Below are positions 16,642-25,141 of a stretch of DNA of 64,000 nucleotides, one piece after another. The notes under the pieces are model-generated. The model had not been told where the DNA came from, searched no databases, and was given only the letters and a program-made list of their open reading frames with translations. The position numbers and the translations under genes were made by a program. The DNA is from an uncultured Verrucomicrobiota bacterium (GTDB lineage: Bacteria > Verrucomicrobiota > Verrucomicrobiia > Limisphaerales > UBA9464), in contig CAJAHH010000009.1 of NCBI GenBank assembly GCA_903939515.1, positions 1-64,000 of the forward strand. Reading direction: 5' to 3'. Each line of letters starts with the position of its first letter. The stretch's first letter is position 1.

Positions 16642-17762
16642 ACTCCACCCTCATCACCCCCCGGCACATTGTCATTCGGGGCGTGAATTGGCTGGGAGAC
16701 GCCGTGATGACCACCCCAGCAGTTCTCCGCCTTCGGGAACGCTTCCCCGAGGCGCGAATCACCGTGCTCTGCCCGGAAAAGCTCCAAGATCTCTGGGTCT
16801 CTCATCCAGCAGTGGATGCCGTGCAAACTTTCAAGACGGGCGAGAAATTTCTGTCGGTGGCGCGCCGCCTGCGCTCAATCGATGCGGACTTGGCGGTGAT
16901 CTTTCCTAACTCCCTGCGTTCTGCGCTGGAAACCTGGTGGGCAGGCATTCCGAGGCGGCTCGGCTCGGAGAGTTTCCCTCGAAGCTGGCTGCTCACGGAT
17001 CGGGTCCAACCGGTCCCGGGTGCGGCGCGCATGCGCAAACGGACCCAGGCAGAGGTGCGCCGACTGACCACCACGCTGGCAAGCCCCGCCGCTGCCCGAA
17101 CCGCCTACCCAGTCACCTCTCATCAACTTCACCACTACCTCCGGCTAGTCGGTCACCTGGGAGCCAACGCCGAGCCAGTGCCCCCCCGATTAGTGGCAGG
17201 AACAACTGCAACCCAAGCGATGCGCGCCCGCCTCGGAGCCTTGCTGACCTCGGGGAAACCACTCATCGGACTCAATGCCGGCGCCGAATATGGCCCAGCC
17301 AAACGTTGGCCGTTGGAACGCTTCGCTGAAGTTGCCCGGTCGCTGGCTGAGCGGACGGGGTGCCACTTTGTGCTGTTCGGTGGCAAGGCCGATATCCCGC
17401 TGGCCGGAGAACTTACCCACCAACTGCAAGGCCTCTCTGTCACTTCACTTGCCGGCCAGACGACGCTCGCCGAATTGATGGGCGCGCTGGCCTTGTGTCG
17501 AGTGGTGATCACCAATGATACCGGCCCCATGCACCTGGCCGCGGCCTTGGGCGTTCCAGTGGTTGTCCCTTTCGGCAGCACCTCGCCCGAACTCACCGGC
17601 CCCGGATTACCCGGCGATCCACGCCACCACCTCCTGCTGGGAGAGGCTCCGTGTGCCCCGTGCTTCCTGCGGCATTGCCCAGTAGACTTCCGCTGCATGC
17701 AGTCCGTTTCGGTAGAACATGTGGTGCGCGCAGCCTTGGAAGCGCTCGCGCGAAACCCTTAA
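16638..17762 (+). CDS. waaF: ADP-heptose:LPS heptosyltransferase (WaaF-like)
   Basis: A 374-residue GT9 glycosyltransferase. The N-terminal acceptor domain opens with VIRGVNWLGDAVMTTPAV, the family's hallmark. The C-terminal ADP-heptose-binding domain has GLNAGAEYGPAKRWP and TNDTGPMHLAAALGVP followed by PFGSTSPELTGP. Adds heptose to the LPS inner core on the cytoplasmic face. The start overlaps the stop of the acyltransferase gene by 4 bases. WaaF (heptosyltransferase II) is the closest description; no WaaC lies nearby, so the exact linkage made is uncertain. Confidence 0.9.
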   Translation: MNSTLITPRHIVIRGVNWLGDAVMTTPAVLRLRERFPEARITVLCPEKLQDLWVSHPAVDAVQTFKTGEKFLSVARRLRSIDADLAVIFPNSLRSALETWWAGIPRRLGSESFPRSWLLTDRVQPVPGAARMRKRTQAEVRRLTTTLASPAAARTAYPVTSHQLHHYLRLVGHLGANAEPVPPRLVAGTTATQAMRARLGALLTSGKPLIGLNAGAEYGPAKRWPLERFAEVARSLAERTGCHFVLFGGKADIPLAGELTHQLQGLSVTSLAGQTTLAELMGALALCRVVITNDTGPMHLAAALGVPVVVPFGSTSPELTGPGLPGDPRHHLLLGEAPCAPCFLRHCPVDFRCMQSVSVEHVVRAALEALARNP

Positions 17763-17908
17763 TTTATTCGGTACGCGATCTAGCCACGATACCGAGGTAT
17801 CCCCCGGCTCCAACGCACTGCGCCTGCGGCCGCCAAATTCGAAAAACCTTCCTCAGTCCGAGCTTCCCTCCGGGGGCGGAATCCTGTTAAGGCCAACGGC
17901 AGATCCCC

Positions 17909-20900
17909 ATGCTTTGGTTTCCCAGGTTCCTCTCTGTAGGCTGGGCACTTGGAATAGCCATTTTGGCCGAATCCGGTGCGCCGGCACACGTTTGGCGCGA
18001 TGTTTCCGGCGGACGCATCCGCTCCCTGCCATCCCTCACAGGAACTCAGACCGGGTTCACTCAAATGTCCCCGGACACCACCGGACTGTCCGTGACCAAC
18101 ACCATCAGCGAGGCCGCCATGGCCAATAACCGTATCCTGGAGAACGGATCCGGCGTGGCTCTTGGAGATGTCAACGGAGACGGTTGGTGCGACCTCTACT
18201 TCGCACGGTTGGACGGCCCCAACGAGTTGTACTTTAACCGGGGTAACTGGCGCTTTGAGCGTCAACCAGAGGCCGGCGGCGCGCCGTGTGCCGACCAACC
18301 CAGCACCGGCACCGTCTTGGCCGACGTCGATGGCGACCGGGATCTCGACCTGCTGGTCAACGGGCTCGGCGTTGGCACGCGACTATTCCTGAACGACGGG
18401 ACCGGACACTTCACTGAATCCAACCAGCACCGACTCTCCAAGGGCCTGGGAGCTACCTCGCTGGCGCTGGCCGACATCGATGGGGATGGTGATCTCGACC
18501 TCTACGTCACCAACTACCGGACCACCACCTTCAAAGACCAACCTCCTGGTTTGAGAATCGAGGCGCGACGGGAAGCCGATGGGTCTATCCGGGTGACGCC
18601 GGAGGATCGCTTTGTCTCGGTCGGCGAACGGGATGGCAGCGCAGAAATTCTGGAGCGCGGGGAGCGGGATTTCCTCTACCTCAATCAAGGCGGAGGAAAC
18701 TTTGCTCCGGTCTCTTGGACCCAAGGCACATTCCTTGATGAGGATGGTCAAAAACTCCGAGCGCCTCCGACCGACTGGGGCCTCAGCGCCGTGTTCCGTG
18801 ACCTCAATGGCGATGGCTGGCCCGACCTCTACGTGTGCAACGACTTTGTCCACTGGAAAGACCGCATCTGGCTCAATCGGGCCGGCGCGGGTTTTCAGGC
18901 AGCTCCACGAATACTCTTCCGAAACCAGAGTCTCAGCTCCATGGCCGTGGATGTCGCTGACATCAACCGTGACGGATTGATGGACCTCTTCGTGGTGGAC
19001 ATGCTGAGTCGCGATCCAGAACGCCGTGCCTGGCAACGCCCCAACACCATGACCTCGGTGCTGCGCCCACCCATCCACGACCCGCAATACCGCCCGGAGG
19101 TCACACGGAACACCCTGCATGTGGCCCGGGCCGGCGGGCCCTTCGCGGAGATCGCTCAGTTCTCAGGAATCGCGGCGACGGAATGGTCGTGGAGCGCGGT
19201 CTTCATCGATGTGGACCTCGACGGCTGGGAAGATCTGCTCGTGGCCAACGGCAATGCACACGATGTGCAGCACGCCGATATTCTGGCCGCGCAGTCCCGG
19301 GAGCGAAGCACTCCCAGCGCCGAACAACGCCTGCGCAACTTGTCACGATTCCCGCGGCTCAACACCGCCAACCTCGCCTTCCGAAACCAGCGAGATATGC
19401 GCTTCAAAGACATGAGTCTCGACTGGGGATTCGCGGATCGCGGTGTGACAACGGCCATGGCCTTGGCCGATTTGGATAATGACGGAGACCTCGATGTGGT
19501 GAGCTGCAATCTGGGTGAGGCTGCCGACCTCTACCGCAATGATTCCACCGCGCCCCGCGTGGCAGTCCGCCTCCGCGGCGCCGGGGGCAACACCCATGGG
19601 ATCGGCGCTCGGGTCCTCGTCGAAGGTGGCCCTGTTTCTCAGAGCCAGGAAATGGTGGCCGGGGGGCGCTATTTGTCCGGAGACCAAGCCCTGAGAGTCT
19701 TCGCCACCCGACCGGATCAACCAGTGACGGTGGAGGTCCGCTGGCCTGGCGGTCAACGCAGTCGCTTGAACTCAGTTCCACCCAATTCACACGTGGAAGT
19801 GCTGGAAGACTTTGCCGTCGCCCTGGGTACGACCGAGCAAAGTCCCATCGCGACTTCTACGCCCTCGACCACGGCTCTCTTCGAAGAAATCTCAGCTGCA
19901 CTGAATCACCGCGATTCAACCCAGGCGTCCACCGAGGATTTGGAGCGCCAACCCCTGCTCCCCCGTCGACTGTCCACCGAGGGCCCCGGGGTCGCTTTCT
20001 TCGACATCGACACCGACGGATTCGACGACCTGCTTTTGGCCGGACGGAGAGAATGGATGGTCTTCCGGAACGACCATGCGGGTGGTTTCCAACCGCGGCC
20101 CGACCTCAGCCTCAAGTCTGGGCAGGCTCATTCGGTGACGGGCATTGCCGCCGCCGTCGATCGCCACGGCATGGTGTTGACGACAGGTCACCAACCCTCT
20201 CCCGGCAGCAACGCCCCTGGGCCACTCGGCTCCGTACTGAGGACCAACCAACTCCAAAACCTCGACCAATCCCTTCAAGCCTCCGGCAGCGTGGTGCTGG
20301 CAGACTGGGATGGAGACGGGGAACTCGACCTCGCCGTGGCTGGGCGTCATGTGCCGGGACGCTGGCCGGAGTCGGCAGACACCCGAATCTTTCACGGCCA
20401 AAACGGCCACTACCTACCCTGGCTCACCCTAACCAACACCGGCCTGGCCACGGGCATGATCGCCAGCGACCTCACCGGTGATGGACGCCCGGAACTGGTC
20501 TTGGCAGCGGAGTTCGGTCTACTGCGATTCTTTCGAGCTGATGGAACCAACCTGCGTCCATGGAAACCGGGCCTGGTGACCGCCGAAGGCAACGCCGCCG
20601 ACTGGCTCGACTACCAGGGACGCTGGACCGGACTCACCGCCGCCGACTTCGACAACGACGGCCGACTCGACCTCGCCGCAGGCAATTGGGGCTGGAACTT
20701 CGGCGAAGGCCGCATCGATCCCGCTCGCGACCCCGTGCGAATTACCTATGCCGAGTTTGTACCCGGCACCGTCACCCCCCTGATCCACTCATGGGACCCC
20801 CTGCACCGGCGCGAGGTACCCTGGCGAGAACTCGGCACCCTCCGTGAGGCCCTGCCCTTTGCTGCTGAAACCGTCCCTTCACACGAAGCCTACGGCAAAG

Positions 20901-21601
20901 GGGGCTTGTTGGCTCTTCTCGGGCCTCATGGATCCCGAACCCGACGCGTCGAATCTCAATGGCATGCTTCGACGGTGTTCCTCAACCGAGGAGACCGATT
21001 CGAAGTCCGCGCACTCCCTACGGAGGCCCAATGGGCTCCGGCCTTTGGTCTCACCGCCGCCGACTTCGACGGGGATGGTCATCAGGATTTATTCCTGGCG
21101 CAGAACTTCTTCGGAGTCGATGCCGAGACTTCCCGGCATGATGCAGGTCTGGGGCTTCTGCTCATCGGCGACGGTCGGGGTCATTTCAAGGCATTGTCAC
21201 CGGCGTCTTCGGGCATCGTCTTACCCGGCGAAGGCCGCGGCAGCGCAGCGGGTGATTTCGACCTCGATGGACGGGTCGATCTCGTGGTCACCCAGCACGC
21301 CGGGCCTACCGCTGTGCTCCACAACCGCCGGGCCCGGCCTGGTTGGGGACTGCGACTCGAACAACCCGGCCCCAATCCGATGGCCATCGGCGCGGTCGTT
21401 CGGGCCGAGTTCGGGAACTCCAGCGGCCCAGCCATCGAGATTCGAGCGGGGTCCGGATGGTGGTCCCAAGACTCCTCGCGCGTGCTCATCACCGGGGCCA
21501 CGCCACCGACCGCGGTTCACGTCCGCTGGCCCGGAGGACTTCAGCAGCGCCACCCCTGGAGCCCAAATGTCCGGGAGATGCGCATCCGCCGATCTCCTTG
21601 A
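17909..21601 (+). CDS. Giant CRTAC1-like FG-GAP/ASPIC-UnbV repeat protein
   Basis: 1,230 residues with a signal segment (about 1-26). Two tandem halves: residues about 85-530 and 695-1125 carry seven and six calcium-binding loops of the DxDxDG type (DVNGDGWCD, DIDGDGDLD, DFDNDGRLD, DFDGDGHQD and others) in FG-GAP/VCBS beta-propeller blades. Each half ends in an ASPIC/UnbV-type module with the shared VRWPGG signature (about 548-635 and 1144-1228). The fold suggests an exported, calcium-stabilised double propeller used in adhesion or carbohydrate binding; no enzymatic site was seen. A 146-base spacer separates it from waaF. Confidence 0.9.
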   Translation: MLWFPRFLSVGWALGIAILAESGAPAHVWRDVSGGRIRSLPSLTGTQTGFTQMSPDTTGLSVTNTISEAAMANNRILENGSGVALGDVNGDGWCDLYFARLDGPNELYFNRGNWRFERQPEAGGAPCADQPSTGTVLADVDGDRDLDLLVNGLGVGTRLFLNDGTGHFTESNQHRLSKGLGATSLALADIDGDGDLDLYVTNYRTTTFKDQPPGLRIEARREADGSIRVTPEDRFVSVGERDGSAEILERGERDFLYLNQGGGNFAPVSWTQGTFLDEDGQKLRAPPTDWGLSAVFRDLNGDGWPDLYVCNDFVHWKDRIWLNRAGAGFQAAPRILFRNQSLSSMAVDVADINRDGLMDLFVVDMLSRDPERRAWQRPNTMTSVLRPPIHDPQYRPEVTRNTLHVARAGGPFAEIAQFSGIAATEWSWSAVFIDVDLDGWEDLLVANGNAHDVQHADILAAQSRERSTPSAEQRLRNLSRFPRLNTANLAFRNQRDMRFKDMSLDWGFADRGVTTAMALADLDNDGDLDVVSCNLGEAADLYRNDSTAPRVAVRLRGAGGNTHGIGARVLVEGGPVSQSQEMVAGGRYLSGDQALRVFATRPDQPVTVEVRWPGGQRSRLNSVPPNSHVEVLEDFAVALGTTEQSPIATSTPSTTALFEEISAALNHRDSTQASTEDLERQPLLPRRLSTEGPGVAFFDIDTDGFDDLLLAGRREWMVFRNDHAGGFQPRPDLSLKSGQAHSVTGIAAAVDRHGMVLTTGHQPSPGSNAPGPLGSVLRTNQLQNLDQSLQASGSVVLADWDGDGELDLAVAGRHVPGRWPESADTRIFHGQNGHYLPWLTLTNTGLATGMIASDLTGDGRPELVLAAEFGLLRFFRADGTNLRPWKPGLVTAEGNAADWLDYQGRWTGLTAADFDNDGRLDLAAGNWGWNFGEGRIDPARDPVRITYAEFVPGTVTPLIHSWDPLHRREVPWRELGTLREALPFAAETVPSHEAYGKGGLLALLGPHGSRTRRVESQWHASTVFLNRGDRFEVRALPTEAQWAPAFGLTAADFDGDGHQDLFLAQNFFGVDAETSRHDAGLGLLLIGDGRGHFKALSPASSGIVLPGEGRGSAAGDFDLDGRVDLVVTQHAGPTAVLHNRRARPGWGLRLEQPGPNPMAIGAVVRAEFGNSSGPAIEIRAGSGWWSQDSSRVLITGATPPTAVHVRWPGGLQQRHPWSPNVREMRIRRSP

Positions 21602-21658
21602 TCGGCTTGGGTTTCCTGTTTGCCCGCCTTGAGGCATTGCCGGAGTGTCGACCTCAGG

Positions 21659-22192
21659 ATGTCGTTTTCTGAAGATCTATTGATTCGTGCCCGGCGGGTT
21701 CGCCTCTTTATCTGCGATGTCGACGGCGTGTTAACCGACGCCACCGTCAGCATGGGAGGCGGAGCCGAGACCAAGGTGTTCCACATCCGGGATGGCCTGG
21801 GCTTGCGACTCCTGCAAACCGAGGCGTCCATTCGCGTGGGTTGGGTTTCGGCCCGCCCCAGCGAAGCCACGATCCAGCGAGCCCAGGATTTGAAGATCGA
21901 TTTCCTCCACCAATCTTCCGGGCCAAAGGTCGCCGCCATCGAAACCTGGCTGCGCGAGACCAATATTACGTGGAACGAAGTCCTCTACATGGGTGACGAC
22001 TGGGTGGATCTAGCCGCGCTCAAGCGAGCCGGTTTGGCCATCGCCCCAGCCGACGCCATCGAAGAGGCGCGCAACCTCGCCCACTGGGTCACGCAGAAAC
22101 CCGGCGGCCATGGAGCGGTCCGCGAGGCCGCCGATCTGCTGCTCAAAGCCCAGGGTCATTGGGAGCGGATGGTTGAGAAATTCGCTTCCTAA
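21659..22192 (+). CDS. kdsC: KdsC-like 3-deoxy-D-manno-octulosonate 8-phosphate phosphatase
   Basis: A 177-residue HAD-superfamily C0-type phosphatase without a cap domain. The nucleophile loop is CDVDGVLTD (Asp20, Asp22), motif II is SARPSE, and motif IV GDDWVDLAALKRAG; the tail GGHGAVREAADLLL is typical of KdsC. Releases phosphate from Kdo-8-P, a step in making the LPS inner core sugar. I start at the ATG 21659; the frame is open from a TTG at 21620. First gene of a tight block with lptC, lptA, lptB and hprK. Confidence 0.92.
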   Translation: MSFSEDLLIRARRVRLFICDVDGVLTDATVSMGGGAETKVFHIRDGLGLRLLQTEASIRVGWVSARPSEATIQRAQDLKIDFLHQSSGPKVAAIETWLRETNITWNEVLYMGDDWVDLAALKRAGLAIAPADAIEEARNLAHWVTQKPGGHGAVREAADLLLKAQGHWERMVEKFAS

Positions 22193-22223
22193 GCCGCGAT
22201 CTGGATTCCAAGACTCTTTGGCC

Positions 22224-22733
22224 ATGTCCTCGACAAACCTCCGAACCGGGCTCATCGCCCTCCTAGGCTTAATAGCCTGCGGGGTATTGGCCCAAGGCGG
22301 TAGATCAGCAGGCGTCACCAGCGCCACGTCGGCCTCGGCCGCAGCCACCATCCGTCAGTGGGGCATTAGCCTTCGGGACACTGTCACCGGCCGGGTCCAA
22401 CTGCGGTTTTCGTCCACCGAGGCCTCGCCTGCACCCTCAGATAAAGGAGGGCTCGTCCCGGCCCTGTGGGATGTCACCGGACTCAAGCTAGAATCCTTCC
22501 GTCCCGACGAAAGTTCGGACTTCATCATCGAATCGCCCTCGTGCCGGGTCAATGTTACCACCAAGGATGCCGGATCCATCGGCAGCTTTACAGCTCGACG
22601 AGAAGCCGACGGCATTTCGATCCGCGGCCTCGGTTTTCAATTCAACGGCACCGAACGAAGTCTGACGGTCACCAACTCGGTACAAATCGAACTGCGCACG
22701 CGTCTCTTCCAGCCCAAACCCGCTTCCCCATGA
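22224..22733 (+). CDS. LptC-like LPS export protein
   Basis: 169 residues: an N-terminal membrane anchor or signal (GLIALLGLIACGVLAQGG), then a beta-rich region (WDVTGLKLESFRP; SPSCRVNVTTKDAG; FQFNGTERSLTVTNSVQIEL) consistent with the LptC/OstA jelly-roll. Sequence similarity to E. coli LptC is faint; the call rests on position between kdsC and an OstA-like gene followed by lptB, plus topology. It would link the inner-membrane LptBFG transporter to the periplasmic bridge. Its TGA overlaps the next ATG by 4 bases. Confidence 0.68.
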   Translation: MSSTNLRTGLIALLGLIACGVLAQGGRSAGVTSATSASAAATIRQWGISLRDTVTGRVQLRFSSTEASPAPSDKGGLVPALWDVTGLKLESFRPDESSDFIIESPSCRVNVTTKDAGSIGSFTARREADGISIRGLGFQFNGTERSLTVTNSVQIELRTRLFQPKPASP

Positions 22734-23302
22734 TCCGCAGCGTCCTCTTCCCACTCCTCGCCCTGTTACTGACCCTGGTCTCCGGTTCAGCACAGGCACA
22801 GCAGCAAGACAAGATCCTGCTGTCCGCCACCAACTGCGTGCTGGAACTCGAAAAAGGCGTTTACCATCTTTGGGATCATGTCCGAGTGGAGTCGCCCGGT
22901 GTTTTGCAAATCACCTGCGACGACCTCCGCGCGGCTCTGCCTCAGGATAAAGCCTCCGGAACGGCGGGCCCCCTTCCCACCGGCGGCAAACTCCAATCGC
23001 TCATCGCCTCCGGCAATGTGGTTATCGAACTGTTCCAACCCGGCGCCAACGGCTCGACCAATGTCGTGCGTGCCTTCGGCAAGCAGGCCGAATACGGCTC
23101 GCAGCAGGAGATTCTTATTTTGACGGGAGACCCCCGAATCGAGACGGCCTCCGGCGTCATGATTGGAACCGAAGCACTCATCTACGACTTGAAGTCCCGG
23201 ACCATGCGCAATCGAGGTTCCTACCGGATCGAGCTCAAGGCGGACATCCTCAAGGGTTCGACGCTCTTTAACCGGGGCACCAACTCGTCCAAATCCCGCT
23301 GA
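22730..23302 (+). CDS. LptA/OstA-like periplasmic LPS-transport protein
   Basis: 190 residues with a cleavable signal peptide (SVLFPLLALLLTLVSGSAQA). The mature part shows OstA-N features: LLSATNCVLELEKGVYHLWDHV, LIASGNVVIELFQP, ILTGDPRIETASG and TEALIYDL, the ladder-like strands of the LptA beta-jellyroll. Forms the periplasmic bridge for LPS. Start ATG overlaps the LptC-like stop; lptB begins 2 bases after its own stop, so all are translated from one mRNA. Confidence 0.8.
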   Translation: MIRSVLFPLLALLLTLVSGSAQAQQQDKILLSATNCVLELEKGVYHLWDHVRVESPGVLQITCDDLRAALPQDKASGTAGPLPTGGKLQSLIASGNVVIELFQPGANGSTNVVRAFGKQAEYGSQQEILILTGDPRIETASGVMIGTEALIYDLKSRTMRNRGSYRIELKADILKGSTLFNRGTNSSKSR

Positions 23303-23304
23303 CC

Positions 23305-24087
23305 ATGGCCACTGCAGCCAAGACCGCAGCCAAGACCGCCGCTCCGGCAGTCTCTCAAGATTCGACGCCGTTGCTGTCGGTCCAAGGACTGGCCAAAGCC
23401 TACTCGGGCCGTCGAGTGGTCGATGGGGTTTCAATCCATGTGGGTGCGGGTGAGATTGTGGGGCTTCTTGGCCCCAACGGCGCCGGCAAAACCACCTCCT
23501 TCAATATGACCGTGGGGCTTGTCCGCCCCGATGCGGGTTCGGTTCAGTTCCGCGGCATCGACATCACCCGCTTGCCCATGCATCAGCGAGCCCGTCTGGG
23601 CATCGGCTATCTCACGCAAGAGCCCAGCGTGTTCCGAAAGCTGACCGTCGAGCAGAACCTACTGGCCATCCTGGAAACGTGCGAAGGTTCCGCCAGCGAG
23701 CGCCAATCGCGGCTGGCCTACCTGCTGGACGAACTAGATCTCGCCCGGCTCGCCAAGAGCTATGCCTACCAGTTAAGTGGTGGCGAAAAGCGCCGCCTCG
23801 AAATCACCCGCGCTCTGGTGACCTCACCTCGACTGTTATTGCTCGATGAACCGTTCGCCGGCATCGACCCCATCGCAGTTTACGAGGTGCAGAAGATTGT
23901 TCGACGACTTCGCGATCGCGGATTGGGAATCCTCATCACCGATCACAATGTCCGGGAAACCCTCCGGTTGGTCGATAGGGCCTATGTGATCCATCAGGGC
24001 AAGGTTTTGGTGGAGGGCACCGCCGAATTCTTAGTCAACGATTCGAAGGCTCGGGACATCTACCTGGGCCCCGACTTCAACATGTGA
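23305..24087 (+). CDS. lptB: LPS export ABC transporter ATP-binding protein
   Basis: A 260-residue ABC ATPase. Walker A GPNGAGKTT (56-64), Q loop in YLTQEPSVFRKLT (the Q-EPSVF-KLT sequence is diagnostic of LptB), signature LSGGEKRR (157-164), Walker B LLLLDEP (177-183), and switch His in ITDHNVRETL. Powers extraction of LPS from the inner membrane with LptF/LptG, which are not in the window. Oddity: a 20-residue Ala/Lys/Thr-rich N-terminal tail (MATAAKTAAKTAAPA) precedes the domain. Its stop overlaps the hprK GTG start. Confidence 0.95.
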   Translation: MATAAKTAAKTAAPAVSQDSTPLLSVQGLAKAYSGRRVVDGVSIHVGAGEIVGLLGPNGAGKTTSFNMTVGLVRPDAGSVQFRGIDITRLPMHQRARLGIGYLTQEPSVFRKLTVEQNLLAILETCEGSASERQSRLAYLLDELDLARLAKSYAYQLSGGEKRRLEITRALVTSPRLLLLDEPFAGIDPIAVYEVQKIVRRLRDRGLGILITDHNVRETLRLVDRAYVIHQGKVLVEGTAEFLVNDSKARDIYLGPDFNM

Positions 24088-25049
24088 AATCTCCCAAGGC
24101 CACGCCCGTAAAGCCGTCCAACGTCACCGTCGAGAAATTCTACACCGACCACGCTGGACCGCTGGGATTGAAATTGCTGACTGGGGCCAACTCCCTCAAT
24201 CGGCTCATTCAAGAGCCCACCGTCAATCGTCCCGGTCTGGCACTGGCCGGTTTCCGCCGCTACTTCGCCAACAAACGGGTGCAAGTGCTCGGAGCCGTCG
24301 AGACTTCCTACTTGCGATCCATGGAGCCGGAACTCCGCCGGCAGCGCTACAACGAACTCTTTCGCTACAAGATCCCTTGCGTGGTGCTCTGCCGTGGTAT
24401 CCGTCCGGAACCGGAGTTCCTCGCCGCCGCTGACGACCGCGGCGTACCGGTGTTCCAGACGGGACTGGTGACCATGAAGTTCATCAGCCAGGCCACATTG
24501 GCGCTGGAGCAACTGTTTGCCCCTCGGACCCAGATCCACGGCTGCATGGTCGATATCCAAGGCATTGGTGTGATCATCCAGGGCGAGAGCGGCATTGGTA
24601 AAAGCGAGGCGGTGCTCGGGTTGCTAGAACGCGGCCACAGCCTCGTTTGCGACGACATCGTTTGCCTCACGCTGGCCGACGGCAAAGAACTCTTCGGTAC
24701 CGGCAAAACCATCACCCGCAACCTCATGGAGGTGCGCGGCATCGGAATCATCGATGTCGCCGCGCTGTTCGGGGTCGCCGCCATCCGCGCCGAAAAGCGT
24801 GTCGATTTGGCGGTCACGCTGAAGGTCTGGGAAAAAGCCGGCGAGATCGACCGTCTGGGTTTGGATCAAGGGTATGCGAAATTCCTCGGAATCGACATCC
24901 CACACATGGATTTGCCCGTGCGGCCGGGTCGTGACATCGCCCGGGTCATCGAAGTGGCAGCCTTGCACACCAAGCTCAAACTCAGCGGTGTCAACCCGGC
25001 TGAGGATTTGCAACGTCGCCTGATGATGCAAATGAACCCCCGCCTGTAG
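24084..25049 (+). CDS. hprK: HPr kinase/phosphorylase
   Basis: 321 residues, GTG start overlapping the lptB stop (GTGA). The N-terminal domain covers residues 1-140; the catalytic domain has His152 in IHGCMVDI, Walker A GESGIGKS (167-174), SLVCDDIV and the family signature MEVRGIGIIDV. It phosphorylates or dephosphorylates HPr (or an Npr-like partner) on serine. In verrucomicrobia and proteobacteria it lacks classical CcpA control and may tune sugar or envelope metabolism. No HPr gene lies here; location in the lpt operon hints at coupling of carbon status to LPS synthesis (inference). Confidence 0.95.
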   Translation: MKSPKATPVKPSNVTVEKFYTDHAGPLGLKLLTGANSLNRLIQEPTVNRPGLALAGFRRYFANKRVQVLGAVETSYLRSMEPELRRQRYNELFRYKIPCVVLCRGIRPEPEFLAAADDRGVPVFQTGLVTMKFISQATLALEQLFAPRTQIHGCMVDIQGIGVIIQGESGIGKSEAVLGLLERGHSLVCDDIVCLTLADGKELFGTGKTITRNLMEVRGIGIIDVAALFGVAAIRAEKRVDLAVTLKVWEKAGEIDRLGLDQGYAKFLGIDIPHMDLPVRPGRDIARVIEVAALHTKLKLSGVNPAEDLQRRLMMQMNPRL

Positions 25050-25141
25050 TCCTTCACTGTTTGCCCAGGTACGAATCCCGAACAGAGACCCCGCTGCACA
25101 GCCGGAAATTCGTGGGCCGCCTCTTGATCCATATCGGGGGA

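Noticed and set aside
21604..21658. Longer KdsC start at TTG 21620
   Set aside because: The added residues are not conserved in the family and the ATG at 21659 is a better start.
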